Shown piece after piece: positions 23,320-34,624 of a stretch of DNA of 64,000 nt (within the stretch, counting starts at the first letter, position 1; every line of letters starts with the position of its first letter). Source of the DNA: Magnaporthiopsis rhizophila (lineage: Eukaryota; Ascomycota; Sordariomycetes; Magnaporthales; Magnaporthaceae); NCBI GenBank assembly GCA_003049465.1, contig PYSS01000150.1, forward strand, positions 1-64,000, given 5' to 3'. Both the position numbers and the translations under genes were made by a program. Under the pieces are notes generated by a model. That model ran no database searches. It saw only the letters and a program-made list of their open reading frames with translations, and had not been told where the DNA came from.

Positions 23320-23730
23320 TGACCAGTCGATAGAAGTCGCGCAGGCGCGGCGCCGGATCAACCTCGCCAACGCTTTTGCCTCTATCGCAGCACCACCACC
23401 CTTGCCGTCGCACCCCCACAGCCACCACGACCGCCACCTGCACCTGCACCCGGTTCCTCGAAATAGGCTGCGGCCAGGGCGACTACACCACCGTGCTCGC
23501 TTCCGCTGCGGGTCCCCGACCACGGTCCGTGACGGGCGTCGACCCGGCCCCGCCCATGTACGGCGCGCCCTTTACGCTAGCGGACGCGCAGGCCGTCATC
23601 TCGGCGTCCCCGAAGTCGGGTCGCGCATAACCTGGCACAACAGCAGGTCCCTGGACCAGCTGCTGCTGGCTGCAACCACCATCTCACCGTCGGCGTCGTG
23701 GGAGACTGGCACTGTTGTGAGTGGCGGTTT
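23320..23730 (+). pseudogene. Relic of a SAM-dependent methyltransferase gene
   Basis: The plus strand shows a decayed methyltransferase core. The motif I glycine loop is intact in one frame (FLEIGCGQGDYTTVLA), followed by VTGVDPAPP in the motif II position and YGAPFTLADAQ. About 70 nt later the similarity continues in another frame (VGSRITWHNSRSLDQ), so a frameshift near 23615 breaks it. Upstream, the segment RRRINLANAF looks like the usual lead-in but sits in yet another frame, with no start codon in reach. No continuation past about 23730. Together this is best read as a gene fragment rather than a working enzyme. Confidence 0.65.
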
Positions 23731-23851
23731 TTTGGGGGAGATTGAGGCTCGGGGCGCAGCCGGCCGGGGGTATCAAGACCATGGGATGTCTGCGCTGTTG
23801 TGCTGAAAGACAAGTTGGAGACGTGACGGGACGAGATCAACAAACACTAAA

Positions 23852-23856
<5 letters not shown>

Positions 23857-23904
<48 letters not shown>

Positions 23905-23911
23905 TTTTTTT
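23857..23911 (+). repeat. (CT)n followed by T run
   Basis: A CT dinucleotide array of about 19 units passes directly into a run of about 16 T residues. It lies between the methyltransferase relic and the 3' end of the SulP gene. Confidence 0.9.
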
Positions 23912-24124
23912 CCCTAGCGCGAACAGTTCTATAGTGGAAAACCTCGTCTAAACAAAGAAACTTGCATGCAAATGGCAATAAAGCACACAACATTTGTGAT
24001 GACATGCCGCTAGGGTATTCCTTCTATACGCCGCTTCAAACGTGAAATATCGCCTTCAAATCTCTCAATCCCACTTGACTCCTCTGACAGTCAAGTTTTC
24101 TTTTCTCACTCTATAACAACCCCT

Positions 24125-26843
24125 TCACGCAGCAGGCCCAGCGCCGGCGGCCTCCGAGACGGCGGGTGACTCGGTCATGCGCAGAGCCTCGTGCACGTCA
24201 TCCACAAAGTGTTCCTCTCCGCCAACGAGCTCGACGATGCCAGACGACACCATGAGCCGCCAGACCTCGTGGTCCTTCCGTCTCCAGGGGCCGCGGCTGA
24301 AGAAGACGCGCACGCCCCTGTCGCTGTATCCCCTGACGATCTCCTCGAGCACCTGGGTGCCGGAGCCGTCCAGGCTTGTGACGCCGTGCATGTCGAAGAT
24401 GACGTTTTGGTTCGAGTCCTCGCGCCGCAGCCGCGGAAGGGCCGGGTGGGCCTTGTTGGTGCCGTACAGCTCGAGCCGGCGCAGTCGCGTCTTCAGCTCG
24501 CCCGTGTTGGCAAAGGTCAGGGGCTCGGGAATCTTGACGATCAGGCAGTTGTCAAAGAACTCCAGCCTCTCCGGGTGCTCCTCCGCGTTCTCGAACCGGT
24601 TCGTGTCGGGGATCCGCCCGAGAATCTGGATGCGAGGACGGGTCGAGTGGCGGATGACAAGGAGCAACGACAGCCCGATCCCGATGGCGATGCCCATGTT
24701 GAGGGAGAAGAACAGGGTGGCCAGGACGATGACAAACATAAGACCCAGCTCCTGCCAGGCCCGGATGCGGAAAAAGAAGAAAATGTCGTGGGGCGCCTCC
24801 TCTATGAGCGACCAAGCGACAACGCTGATGAGGGAGGAGAGAACGGGTTTCTGACGACGTTGTCAGCAGCAGCGACGACAATACAGGAAGATATCTGAGC
24901 TCGAGCCCGGGAGCGCGGGGCAGAACTTACAGGAAGAAAATAGAAAGACTTCAGTCCAAACAGGATTACTATGAGCGAAATCAGGCTGATGAAGAGCGAG
25001 CTCATTGGCGTCTTTCCTCCGGTCGACCGGTTAACCTTGCTCCTCCCGTATCCACCAAACGCCGGCAGGCTCATGAAGCAGGCCCCGACGAGATTCGCGG
25101 CGCCCAGCGCGATGAGCTCCCTGTTTGGACTCAGCTGGATGCCCGGGAAGATGTCCTGACCTCCCAGGCTCTTGGCGGCGACCGAAGACTCGAAGAAGCC
25201 GAGGAGGGCGATGAGGAACGAGGTGCTCATGGCCTCACGGATGAGAGCGAAGTGCGACGGCTTGAACGGCCAGCGGAAGGCAAAGACGCCAGTAGCTCCC
25301 TTGACCTCGCCTAGGATGTGCACGCCTTGGCTTTGCCAATCGAAGTAGTATGCCATCCAGGCCGAGATGACGACCACGATGAGCCGATCCGGGATGTATG
25401 CGACGCCAGGGTACCTCGGCTGGAGGCGACGCTTCACTTCCCTGGAGTTGCCGGTGTTGTCAGCACGGGTGATCGCCCTTTCCTCCGGGGTTGGGACGTT
25501 GGAGTCCGACGAGAGACATTGGTTGCCAGTTTTCGCTTACCTTGCCACCATGATCACAGTAAAGCTGACCCCAGCCACGATGCAAGTCAGTTTGTGCGCC
25601 TTGTCCAGATTGTTCACCACGAACTTGATCTTATCCATGGGGCTGCCGTGGCCCACGCCGGGCGTGCGTGCGGCGAGCCGGTTGAGGCCCAGTTCGGGAA
25701 TGAGCTGGTCTATGGCAATGACTACGCCAATGGCAGAGATGAATCCGCGGAGAAACGGACGGGACAGGACACTGTCTAAGAAACCAATACGGGCCAGACC
25801 GGCGATAAGAACGGTGGCAGCGGCCAGACCGCTGGCGATGCCGCAAATCTTGGCATGCATAATAGCGTCGTCATCACCAGAGCCCGGCGCGTTGTGGTCT
25901 ATGCTAGACTTGACAATGCTGCCGACCAGCAGGGACCCGGCGGCCTCGGGCCCGACCACCATCTGGGGACAGCTGCCCAAAAGGGCGTACACGAGCGGAC
26001 TGAAAACGAAGCCGTACAGCCCATTGATCGGCGGGACATGTGCGAGGTTGTCGGCGAGCGAGAGCGCCATGGGCAGGTACATTCCCGCGATGGTCAGGGC
26101 GGCGACGAAATCGCCTTTTAGATAGGAGCGCTTGTACTGGCTCATCCAGGTGACGCAAGGGATGTAATACGAGAGATACCTAGGGGTTGGAGAGGCAAAT
26201 GTCAGTATCACTTTCGTCGGGCAGCATCTCGCCCAATCAACGCGCAACTGCACGGCCGAAGCCACGGCAAGAATTGGGCGTTGAATCATACGTACATCAA
26301 AGTCGAGTCCTTGATTCCGTGCTGCTCGGCAAGGGCCCTCGAGTTAGCCATCTTCCTGCTCCTGATGCGTTTTGCCCAAATCTTCTTCCAGTTGGGGTCA
26401 CCGGCAGCGCCCGCCGCCGGCTCAATGCTCCCGTCCTGGAAAAGCGCACAAGACTCGGAGGGCACGGAGCTCAGGATGCTTGTTGTTGGGCTTGAGGGAC
26501 GCGGAGAGAAGGTGCCGTGGTTGCAGGGGCCCTCGTGTACCTGCTCTCCACGCAAAAGGCCTGTGGTCTCAGTCGGTCCGCGCTTGCCCACTGGCCTCTG
26601 CTCGGTGGGCCCGGCGTTCGCGCGCCTCGGCGAGGCGGGCTCGCCCGCCTTGCCGTCGCCATCGCCGCTGGTGCTCGCGTTGCGCGTGGCACCACCCCCG
26701 TTGCTGCTGCCGGATTCGGGCCGGGTGTAGCTCTGCCGCAAGCCGCTCGGGTTCACAGGGGCGTGGGTGTTGACGCCGCCAGTGCTGTTGCGCGATTGGA
26801 GAGGAGGTCGAGAGCCAGAGCCTGGGGCAGGGGCGGAGGTCAT
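24125..26843 (-). CDS. SulP/SLC26 anion transporter with C-terminal STAS domain
   Basis: Predicted polytopic transporter for sulfate or related anions, 807 aa. Exons 26843-26296, 26179-25541, 25441-24931, 24850-24125; introns start GTACGT, GTAAGC, GTAAGT and one further GT, all in frame. A long Ser/Pro/Gly-rich cytosolic N-terminus (about 1-185) precedes the membrane domain, which opens with YYIPCVTWM..YKRSYLKGDFVAALTIAG and contains PPINGLYGFVFSPLVYALLG and MVVGPEAAGS, hallmarks of SulP. The STAS domain covers about 660-795 (FDNCLIVKIPEPLTF to FDMHGVTSLDGSG), with the usual D/T-S loop. The long N-terminus resembles fungal intracellular SulP proteins such as yeast YPR003C more than the classic sulfate permeases SUL1/SUL2, so location and substrate are open. 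Confidence 0.92.
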
Positions 26844-27492
26844 GGTTGCCGGCGTCTAGGCGGGTGGCCGCGCAGCACAATCGTTGGAATGAAGTCTGAT
26901 GCGATTGACCGCGATGGAAAAAGGCCACGGCAGGACAATTTCAGCTCGGGTGAGGTCGAGTCGTTTCGGCCCACCGCCGGCAACAGAAGGCGGAACCGCG
27001 ACGTCGTAGCTGGGCGCGGGCAGGCAAGGTTTCACTGCTCGCAGCGAGCTCAAGGAAGGCAGGATGGAAACTGGTAAGGCATAGAGTTGATCCGAGAGTC
27101 GAGCACAGTTTTCGTCGGATGTCGGAGTTCTAGCTCGGGGTCGAGGATGAAGAGAGAAGGACGAGATGCCGGCCAGGCGTGCCGACGAAACCCGACTGTA
27201 GCCAGTCGCGGGACAAATGCAGGGAAGATACGGGCGCTGATGCGAAACCTATTCGTATATATACGAGCTTATAGTTGCTAGGAGGTCCGGTGATGCAAAG
27301 CCCGCTCCGTGGCAGCCAGCATCGTGCGGAGAAATAACACTCGAGAGCATCGAGCTCGCGATGGCGGCGGAAGGCTTGCCTCGGCTTGGGGACGCCAAAA
27401 TTAACTCAAACGTGAGAGCCTGGATGCGGACCAGGCCCACTGCAGCTATCGAGAGTGGGGGGCTGCTTCAGAAACGCCGGGGTGGTATGGCC

Positions 27493-27544
<52 letters not shown>

Positions 27545-28395
27545 CNTTTTTTTCGGTTTTTCTTTACCAAACGCCATGACGACATGTCCGAGCCAGGCAC
27601 CCGGTGGGGTGCTCAAGTTACCAATTTTACCCCACATACACCCGCGTTGGCGCAACGCACGTGAGCTGGAACCAAAGCCATGACCAATCGTCGCGGCGTG
27701 GTTGGTTCTACGGTACCTAATGTGCGTCTTGGATCCGTCTCTCCGGTGTCGGCATCGTCGCACTGAGCGTGGCCCCAAGTCAGGCGCGCAAAACGAAGGA
27801 CAGCGGTTACTTTATTCCACACACTCTATCCGGCGACCCTGGCGAGGCGTGTTCTCTCCATGAACCTTGATTCGCTTTGAGCATGCCGGTCGGCTCGGTT
27901 CATGCCGTGCTCGGTGGCTCGAAGGTCGTCTGTGCCGCGGGCGACGAGGTGTGTAGGACTATGGGCCAAGTTGGATGGAACATTGTCTTGCCCGAGCCAA
28001 GGTTCGCAAGACTCGGTTATGTGTAATGCCAATGGCGCCCTTGAGTTTCCAGCAGTAAAAGGGACAGGCCCTGGGCTGGGCGTGTACGTAAGTATTGAGC
28101 AACACAGCAGCAGCCTACAAGTCGCCAACTCTAGTGCGGAAATTGTTGGCGGAAAAGCAAGGCATGATAATACGCTAGTCCCGCGGGCATTGGGCTGACC
28201 ACATGCATTTTCATCGCGCTGGCCAGCCTTCCCCTCGCCCTTGCCATGTAGGAGAGAATTCCATGATAATGTCCGTTGAGAGCAATCAGTGTGATTGAAG
28301 TGGCATTCCGCCGCCTCCCACCAAGAAGATCATATATACTCCGCGTTTCACCCCGTAAACCAGCTATCGTTCAATTCCCGCGCTTGACTCCAGCC
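26844..28395. other. Divergent intergenic region of the SulP and histidine-kinase genes
   Basis: About 1.55 kb. It contains a TATATA at about 27255-27262 facing the SulP gene (distal, about 410 nt from its ATG) and a TATATA at 28333-28338, about 60 nt before the kinase ATG. A T run spans about 27496-27553 and includes one unresolved base (N at 27546). No gene seen. Confidence 0.55.
27496..27553 (+). repeat. Poly-T run with an unresolved base
   Basis: About 49 T residues, then C, N (27546) and seven more T. The N shows that the assembler could not settle this homopolymer. Confidence 0.9.
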
Positions 28396-30318
28396 ATGGA
28401 TCAGGCGACGACCGACGATGTCGACATCGACATCGGACATGCGAAGCCCTGCGAAAACGTAGAAGCAGCAGCGCAGTGGCAGCCGCCGCGCATGGACGAG
28501 CTATTCGACCACTCCCCCATCCCGTCCCTCGTCCTGTCCCCGACGTATACGGCTGTGCGCGCCTCAGAGAGCCTCCTGCGCTCGTGGGGCGTCGCCGCCG
28601 TCCCGCTTGACCTCTGCTCTACCGACGTCTTCGACCTCCTGGCCCGGCACGAGGGCGGGTGGGATGCGCCGCAGACGACCCTGCTGAGATGCACGTTCGA
28701 ATCGGCCGTGCGCAAGAGGTCGTGTCGCGAGCTGCGTGCTGTGCTGTCCCCTCCTGGCAATGGGAGCGAGCGGAAGCTCACACTGCGCGTGGTGCCCGTA
28801 TTCAAGGGCGACGAGCTGCTCTCTTTTGTTCTGGAGTGGCAGGAAGACTGCACAGACATACCAGACACGACGGGCGCCTCGAAATGGCCCCAAATGGAAA
28901 ACTATGAGCTGCTTATAAGAGGTCGCGACACGATGGCGCTCGTCTTGAATCGTGATGGGCTGGTGACTTGGTGCAGCGCGAGCGCTGCCGCAAAGCTCGG
29001 CTGTGAAAGCAAGGAGGTTCTCGGCCAGCACTGGGCCGCGCTGGCGGGTCTGCGCGAGAACGAGGTGTCTGCGCGCAACTGGATCTCCCGACGGGATGAT
29101 CCCAAGAGGGGCTTCTGGGCCGAGGTTCAGGAAGTAGCAATGACGCCGACGGGGTCGGATTCATCTGGGCAATACGAAAGGCTCCTCGTCATCCGCGATC
29201 TCACCGAGGAGCTGGTGATGGAACGTAAACTGCAAGAAACGCGCCGCTCGACCGCGAGCCTGCTCAGCGGCGGGGACGGGGACTTTGCCGCCCATCCAAT
29301 ACTCAGGAAATCGGCCGTTGACGCTGCCGGCATCGTGCGCAAGATCGTCAAGGAGGAGGAGAGCAAGGGCAAAGACGGCTTGCGAACAATCAAGACCGAG
29401 TTCGGGAAGGACATCCCACCGCGGCTGCTGGGGGATCCGGTCGCGTTCGCGCAGATAGCCCGGGCTCTGATCAGCAACGCCGTCAAATACAGCACCAAAG
29501 ACGAGTATGTCAGCGTTCGTCTGTACATCATTTTCCAGGACAAAGGGTCTGTAGCCCTCGGCCTCACGGTGACGGATCAGGGAATCGGGATCGACGAGGA
29601 CATTGAAAGAACCCTCTTCTCCTCCCACGTCCCTTCCCCGCGGCACACGGCCAGCTGCGAAGCCACCCGCGGCCTCAGCCTCCATCTCGCCGACGGGGCC
29701 GCGCGCGGGATGCACGGGTGCCTCAGCTTCAACCCCAACCACGATGGCGGCAAGGGCACCGTCTTTCGCGCCCAGGTCAAGCTCGCCCGCTGCCCGACGG
29801 ACCCGCCCTGGGTGCTGCCGCCGCCGTCGTACGCGGGCGGCCGCGCGCCGCTGCCGCTCATCAGGTGGATGACGCCGGACACGCGGGAGCACATCGAGGC
29901 CATCGCGCCTCGCACGCGGATACTGTTCGTGGACGACAACTCGATCCAGAGGAAGGTGTTCAAGAAGCTCGTCGCCAAGATCGGCTTCACTGACCTGGAC
30001 CTGGCCGCCAGCGGGCAGGAGGCCGTGGATATGTTCCTGGCCAACCCGCTCGGCTACGACGTGGTCTTTATGGATCGGCACATGCCGGGCATGGGCGGCG
30101 CCGAAGCTACCGAGAAGATCCGCAGCGCCGGGTTCTTGAATGTTCCAATCATCGACATGAACACACTCGCCTGGGGTGATCCGAAACAGAACCAGGAGGA
30201 GGGAAAGCGGACGTGGATAGCAAAGCCCTTCAGCTTGGAAGTCTTGGCACGCACGATAATGGACTGGGTTCCGAAAGAGAGGACGACCTGGCCGGTGGTT
30301 GTCAATTCGAGATTATAG
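28396..30318 (+). CDS. Atypical hybrid histidine kinase/response-regulator protein lacking an H-box
   Basis: Intron-less, 640 aa, likely a cytosolic two-component-type signalling protein. Two PAS-like regions (about 30-165 and 167-280; the second contains LNRDGLVTWCSASAAAKLG), a HATPase_c fold (about 345-490) with N-box LISNAVKYS, G1 TDQGIGI and G2-like GLSLHLADG, then a receiver domain (about 508-628). The receiver has the acidic pair in ILFVDDNS, the phosphoacceptor Asp near 558 (VVFMDRHMPGMGG) and Lys in AKPF. The usual DHp helix with SHELRTPL is missing: the interval between PAS2 and the N-box has no such sequence. The protein may therefore not autophosphorylate its own histidine. The beta-4 Thr/Ser of the receiver appears to be Asn (IIDMNT). 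Start ATG at 28396 (CAGCCATGG) lies about 60 nt after TATATA. Confidence 0.85.
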   Translation: MDQATTDDVDIDIGHAKPCENVEAAAQWQPPRMDELFDHSPIPSLVLSPTYTAVRASESLLRSWGVAAVPLDLCSTDVFDLLARHEGGWDAPQTTLLRCTFESAVRKRSCRELRAVLSPPGNGSERKLTLRVVPVFKGDELLSFVLEWQEDCTDIPDTTGASKWPQMENYELLIRGRDTMALVLNRDGLVTWCSASAAAKLGCESKEVLGQHWAALAGLRENEVSARNWISRRDDPKRGFWAEVQEVAMTPTGSDSSGQYERLLVIRDLTEELVMERKLQETRRSTASLLSGGDGDFAAHPILRKSAVDAAGIVRKIVKEEESKGKDGLRTIKTEFGKDIPPRLLGDPVAFAQIARALISNAVKYSTKDEYVSVRLYIIFQDKGSVALGLTVTDQGIGIDEDIERTLFSSHVPSPRHTASCEATRGLSLHLADGAARGMHGCLSFNPNHDGGKGTVFRAQVKLARCPTDPPWVLPPPSYAGGRAPLPLIRWMTPDTREHIEAIAPRTRILFVDDNSIQRKVFKKLVAKIGFTDLDLAASGQEAVDMFLANPLGYDVVFMDRHMPGMGGAEATEKIRSAGFLNVPIIDMNTLAWGDPKQNQEEGKRTWIAKPFSLEVLARTIMDWVPKERTTWPVVVNSRL

Positions 30319-30528
30319 CCAGTCATATTCGTCCTCTCTCCACCATGCAAGATCGCTCCATGGGACCGTAGTAAGCTACTAATAATATTTCGTAATCGGT
30401 TGCGTAAAACATTACATGTGCCTGGGAGTCTAGCGTTTATAATATCGCCCGTGAGATAGATGAACGGAGTGCCGATTACTTCAAGTTCTATAAATGCGCC
30501 GTAAAATGCCATAACCCATTTCGAACGA

Positions 30529-33292
30529 TCATGTCTCCTCGAACCCAAACACATTGCGCACCCCCTCTCCTTCGTCTGGCGTGACAGCAAGCTCCAGCAG
30601 CTCGTTGGCTAATTCCGCAGTCTCGGAGTCGATCCCCGCCTCCAAGACCAGATCCTCCTCTGCGAAATTGATCCTCGCCAGTGTCAGCAAGTACCTCTGT
30701 GATGCTCCATGCGACGCCGCTAGTTTTGCCGCGACGTTGCTAGAGCCATGAACTCCTCCTACGTCGTTGCCTGGCTCGTCCGAGGGAGTGGCCGTCACCA
30801 ACGTGTGCAAAAGGAGAACCGAGGCCGAGATGAGGGCGTGTAGGAGTGCTGTTGGAGGGTGGCTGTCCTCAATGCTGACGGGGACCGGGGCAGCGTTTAT
30901 AGCTGCCGTTGTCCCAGGGGACTCCTTATTAGGCACGCTGGCGCTCGGCTGAGGGGCTTCCTGGGTCATATTGGGGTCTTCTGGTTCGGCCTGTGGCGGC
31001 GGCAACATAGAGATATCGGGTCCGCCATCGTCATGAAGCGGAGAGGCCGAGGTCGGTATGTCCATATCATACAGCATGTCCATAGCCCCACTGAGGGCGG
31101 TTACAAGCCGTGGGATGGCGTGATCGCTTTGGATCAGTTTGGCTAGACCAAACGAGGTTCGAGCAAAAGTTATCAGGGTCTGCAGAGCCGCGAGCTTGAC
31201 CTCGCACAGGCGCCGAGACCGTTGCGGAGCCCAGCGCGGCCGATCGGAGAGGAAGTAGCTGATGCGGTTGATAAGCACGCTCGCCACGACGTGCACGTCC
31301 TTGGATGCGTCACTGTCCAGGACAATGGGCCCCAGAGAGCTTGGCAAGGCCGAGGTGCGCAAGAGCGCCAGTACGCCGAAGAAATCGTCGGGTTTTTGCT
31401 TATGGGACAGCAGCGTCAGGACAAACTCGGGCTGAAGCATTGTCCAGTACTGTAATAGCGGCGAGGTAGGCTCCTGGCCGTCCACGAGATCCGATGGGGC
31501 GCCCGCGCAGCCAAGCGCGGCGAGGTACATCAAAGCGAGAACGTGGGTCGTGTCGACGCTAGCCAGCATGCGCTGCACGCCCGGGTCCGGGTTGTTCGAT
31601 AGGTCGCCGTCCACGCTTTCAAACCTGGGTATGGCAACGAGGCTGACTGTGGTCTGGGCGACAGGCAAAAGGTACGAGACGATGTGAGGCGCCACTTGTA
31701 CCGCCCGTAGCTGTAGAGTAAAGGAAACAAGAGCAACCAGGTCGTAGATGGGTTCGTAGTACTTTTCATGAAGGCACTGCGACCAAATTTCGATGATTAG
31801 GTGGCAGAAGTCGATCAGAAGTCGGATGGGATCCTGAGGGTTCCCCAGTAGCGGCAGTTTGGAGAAGATAAGCGAGGCAAAGGTCTGAGACTGGTCCGAG
31901 GGGAACGAGTAGCGAGCAAAAAGATCAAAGGTCAAGGGGTGCCCGTGTACCGCGCCATGGTCAAGCACGAGTGTCAAGAACTGTGTGCGCAGATAAAAGA
32001 AATGGGAAGGTTAGTACCGGTTCCTGCAATGGTAGAAAGGCGAGTGTGGGCGTATGGACGTCGCTTACATCGAAAGGTAGCCATCCCGGGTGGACGTTGG
32101 AGACGCCTGACTCATCCTTGACAGAAGGACTTCCATCGAGCATGGCCACGTCGTCCGTCTCCAGTTCCAGTAGCGGGCTGTCGACGGCCGGCCGTTTTCT
32201 TTTGCCCTTGGATGGTGTCCTCTCACCCACGGAAAGTATCTGAGGCTGAGAGGCCGCATCTTTGGCCCTCCTGGCGGCAGCTTTGCTTGGGGATGGCATC
32301 AACTCGATGTCGTCGAAGCCGTCTGCAATCGCCCAGTTTGAACGCGAAACGCCAGCCGCCCCGCCGCCGTTGGCGGCCGCTCCCTTCTTGGGTGTTGTTG
32401 CGCCGCCGGCATCTCTGTCCTTCTCTTTTTTCCCCTTCCGAGTCCTCACACCCCTCTCGTCCCGCAGGTCCTGGCGCGCGAAATGGAGTTCGGTTGCTAC
32501 CGTCTTCTCGGCGGCAATGGCCTGTTCGGCGATGCGTTCCTGGCGAGCTAGCTGGTCTGCATTCTGCTTGCGAATGCGAAGCAGGTCCGCCTCGTGTGCC
32601 TCCTGAGCGTCCCGGAACTTGTTGCGCAACAGGGCCGCCTCTCCCTTGGCAGTGGTGAGCTCCTTCTGCAGACCGTTGAGTCGCGCTTGCAGAGTAGCAA
32701 TGATGTTGTCGTTCTGGGAGCCGGCCGGCGCGGGAGGGGCCGCCTGACTGGCGATGCCCGTAGAAAAGTTGCCGAGCAGGGAGCGCCCAGTGGATGGGGG
32801 TGGAGCGAACCGGGTAGGGGCGACAGATGGTCCAGCTGGCCGGACTGGGGGTATTGCACGCGGAGGCGGCGGGGGTTGGAAAGGCTCGGCCCGGCCGTCG
32901 ACGACATGTGTATCGTGGGGTTTGCCAAGTTGTGGAGGGCCGGGGTATCGGGGCCGGCTGGAGAGCGACGCAGCTGCGTGGGAGGGACGTTGCTGGTTTG
33001 TCGGCTGCTGGTTCCATTGCCGGCGGTGGTGATGCCCGGCCGTGGGTATTATCCGGGCCTGCTGCTGAGTCGGGAGAGGGTGAGCCGGCTGCTGGGCCAG
33101 CTCATCGAAAACGACCGTGTCATCGAGATCCTCGTCCTCGGCATCAAGATGGCTCTGATGGGCGGCACCCTGCGCTGGTGCCTGGGTTTGGTTGAAGGTC
33201 TGAGCTTGCGTGAACTGGATGGCGTTGTTTTCCAGCTCCTGGAGCACCGTGTCGTTAAGCTCGTCGAAGCCGTCATCCGAGAAATCATCCAT
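30529..33292 (-). CDS. uvs-3: ATRIP/Rad26 homologue, ATR checkpoint partner
   Basis: Predicted DNA-damage checkpoint protein, 891 aa, partner of the ATR-type kinase (Neurospora MUS-9; S. pombe Rad26; Aspergillus UvsD). Two exons, 33292-32069 and 31980-30529; the intron 32068-31981 begins GTAAGC and ends ACACAG. N-terminus is acidic (MDDFSDDGFDEL), then a Gln/Pro-rich stretch, a coiled coil about residues 194-285 (NIIATLQARLNGLQKEL onward) for dimerisation, a basic segment (KRKRP), and a long helical C-terminal half with the LVLDHGAVHGHPLTFD region. This order matches the Rad26 family. A GTG three codons earlier was passed over for the ATG at 33292. The symbol follows the Neurospora name and rests on domain order, not on an alignment. 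Confidence 0.82.
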
Positions 33293-34624
33293 TGCCGCCA
33301 CTTGTCCTCCTTATGGCGAGCGCCATTGGTACATTTTTATGACATTGGTGCTGGCCTGCCCCGCTCTCTGTCCGGGAAAACTGGACGCGTGCGTTTGGCC
33401 TTTGAGCGCGCTTTTGCATCTCGCCTGGCCCGTGCACCCCTGGCTTCAGCCTCACACCACCGTCATACCCATCCCACCGCGCTCGGTGTTAGACGAACTG
33501 CCCGCCTGCGGCAGCTCCGGCTTACTTTGTGGCCGAGAATGCGGAGCCTCGGACTGATCTGCGGTCCCGTCGGCCATTCCCTTCTTCCCTCCTGTCGGAT
33601 TTCCTTTATTTCACCAAAGTGTGGCGTCTTGAGATGTGGCGTTGAGATTGGCAGTTTGGCCCATCTTTGCATGTGATATCATAACGGACTGACAAGGAGA
33701 AATAGTCCCGTCCGGTGACGGATGGATTTGGAGCTAATTTTGGACGGCGGGCCTGCGGGCCTTTTCTATCTGCACGGGCATGCTGCATGTAAATGGAACG
33801 CTAGAAGAGCCTGGGCTCGCATCCTCATGACTGCTGCATCCAGTGATGACATGTATGTCTTGAGTGTTTGCTTTCGCCTGTCGCTTTGGGGTCGGATGAC
33901 ATGCGGCGAGCGCTCCCAGCCTACCTGTTCTATCTGGCTGCCTGGATCAGTGAAATAATCTGGCCGAATTCGCGATCTATTCGCCCGAGGAGGAGTCTGT
34001 GCCACCAAACAAACGGGGACCAGCTCGTTTCCATACTGCGACGGAGACGACGACAATGCTGGCGCCCTTCTCCGGCTCCATACGCTGAATCGCTGACAGA
34101 TCCATCTGGCACGAGGGATCTGTGGGGCCTCAGCCACGCCCCGCAGTCTAATAAGCGTACCCGCAGGTGCCGAGCCACACGTTGACGTCGACAGGGGCGT
34201 CCCGCGCAAAAAATCGTCTGAGCGCGGAGCGAGCTTTGAGTGAGTTGGGGCTGCGCCTTTGGCTCCATTCTGCGATTGTCTGCCGCCTTGTTGGACACAT
34301 TTCCACCTCCTAACAACACCTTGCGACCTGCGCGCAAACTCTGCCAGGCATATAATCCCCGCTCCTTTCTGTTGCCGACTCCTGGCCGCTGCGCGACTGC
34401 TTGTCTGCGTCCCCTGTTTGCGAAAGGCTGTCGTTTTCTGCAGTCGGACGCTGCCGCTCGGGGCTCCTCCACTCCCGCGAGCCTGCCTCCCTCCCCCACG
34501 TCATCATCCTCGACCGAGCATTCTCCCGCTGCACTCGTCGTTCGTTGCCGCTCCGCGACCAGCATCGACCCCGCTCTCCGATCACTTGCCTCCTGCGAAC
34601 TGAAAGGAGGTTAAACTGGCGACC
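33293..34624. other. Divergent promoter region of the ATRIP-like and CDP-DAG synthase genes
   Basis: About 1.3 kb separating two divergent genes. No convincing open frame, RNA gene or repeat. The last 130 bp before the synthase ATG are pyrimidine-rich and probably belong to its 5' leader. Confidence 0.55.
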
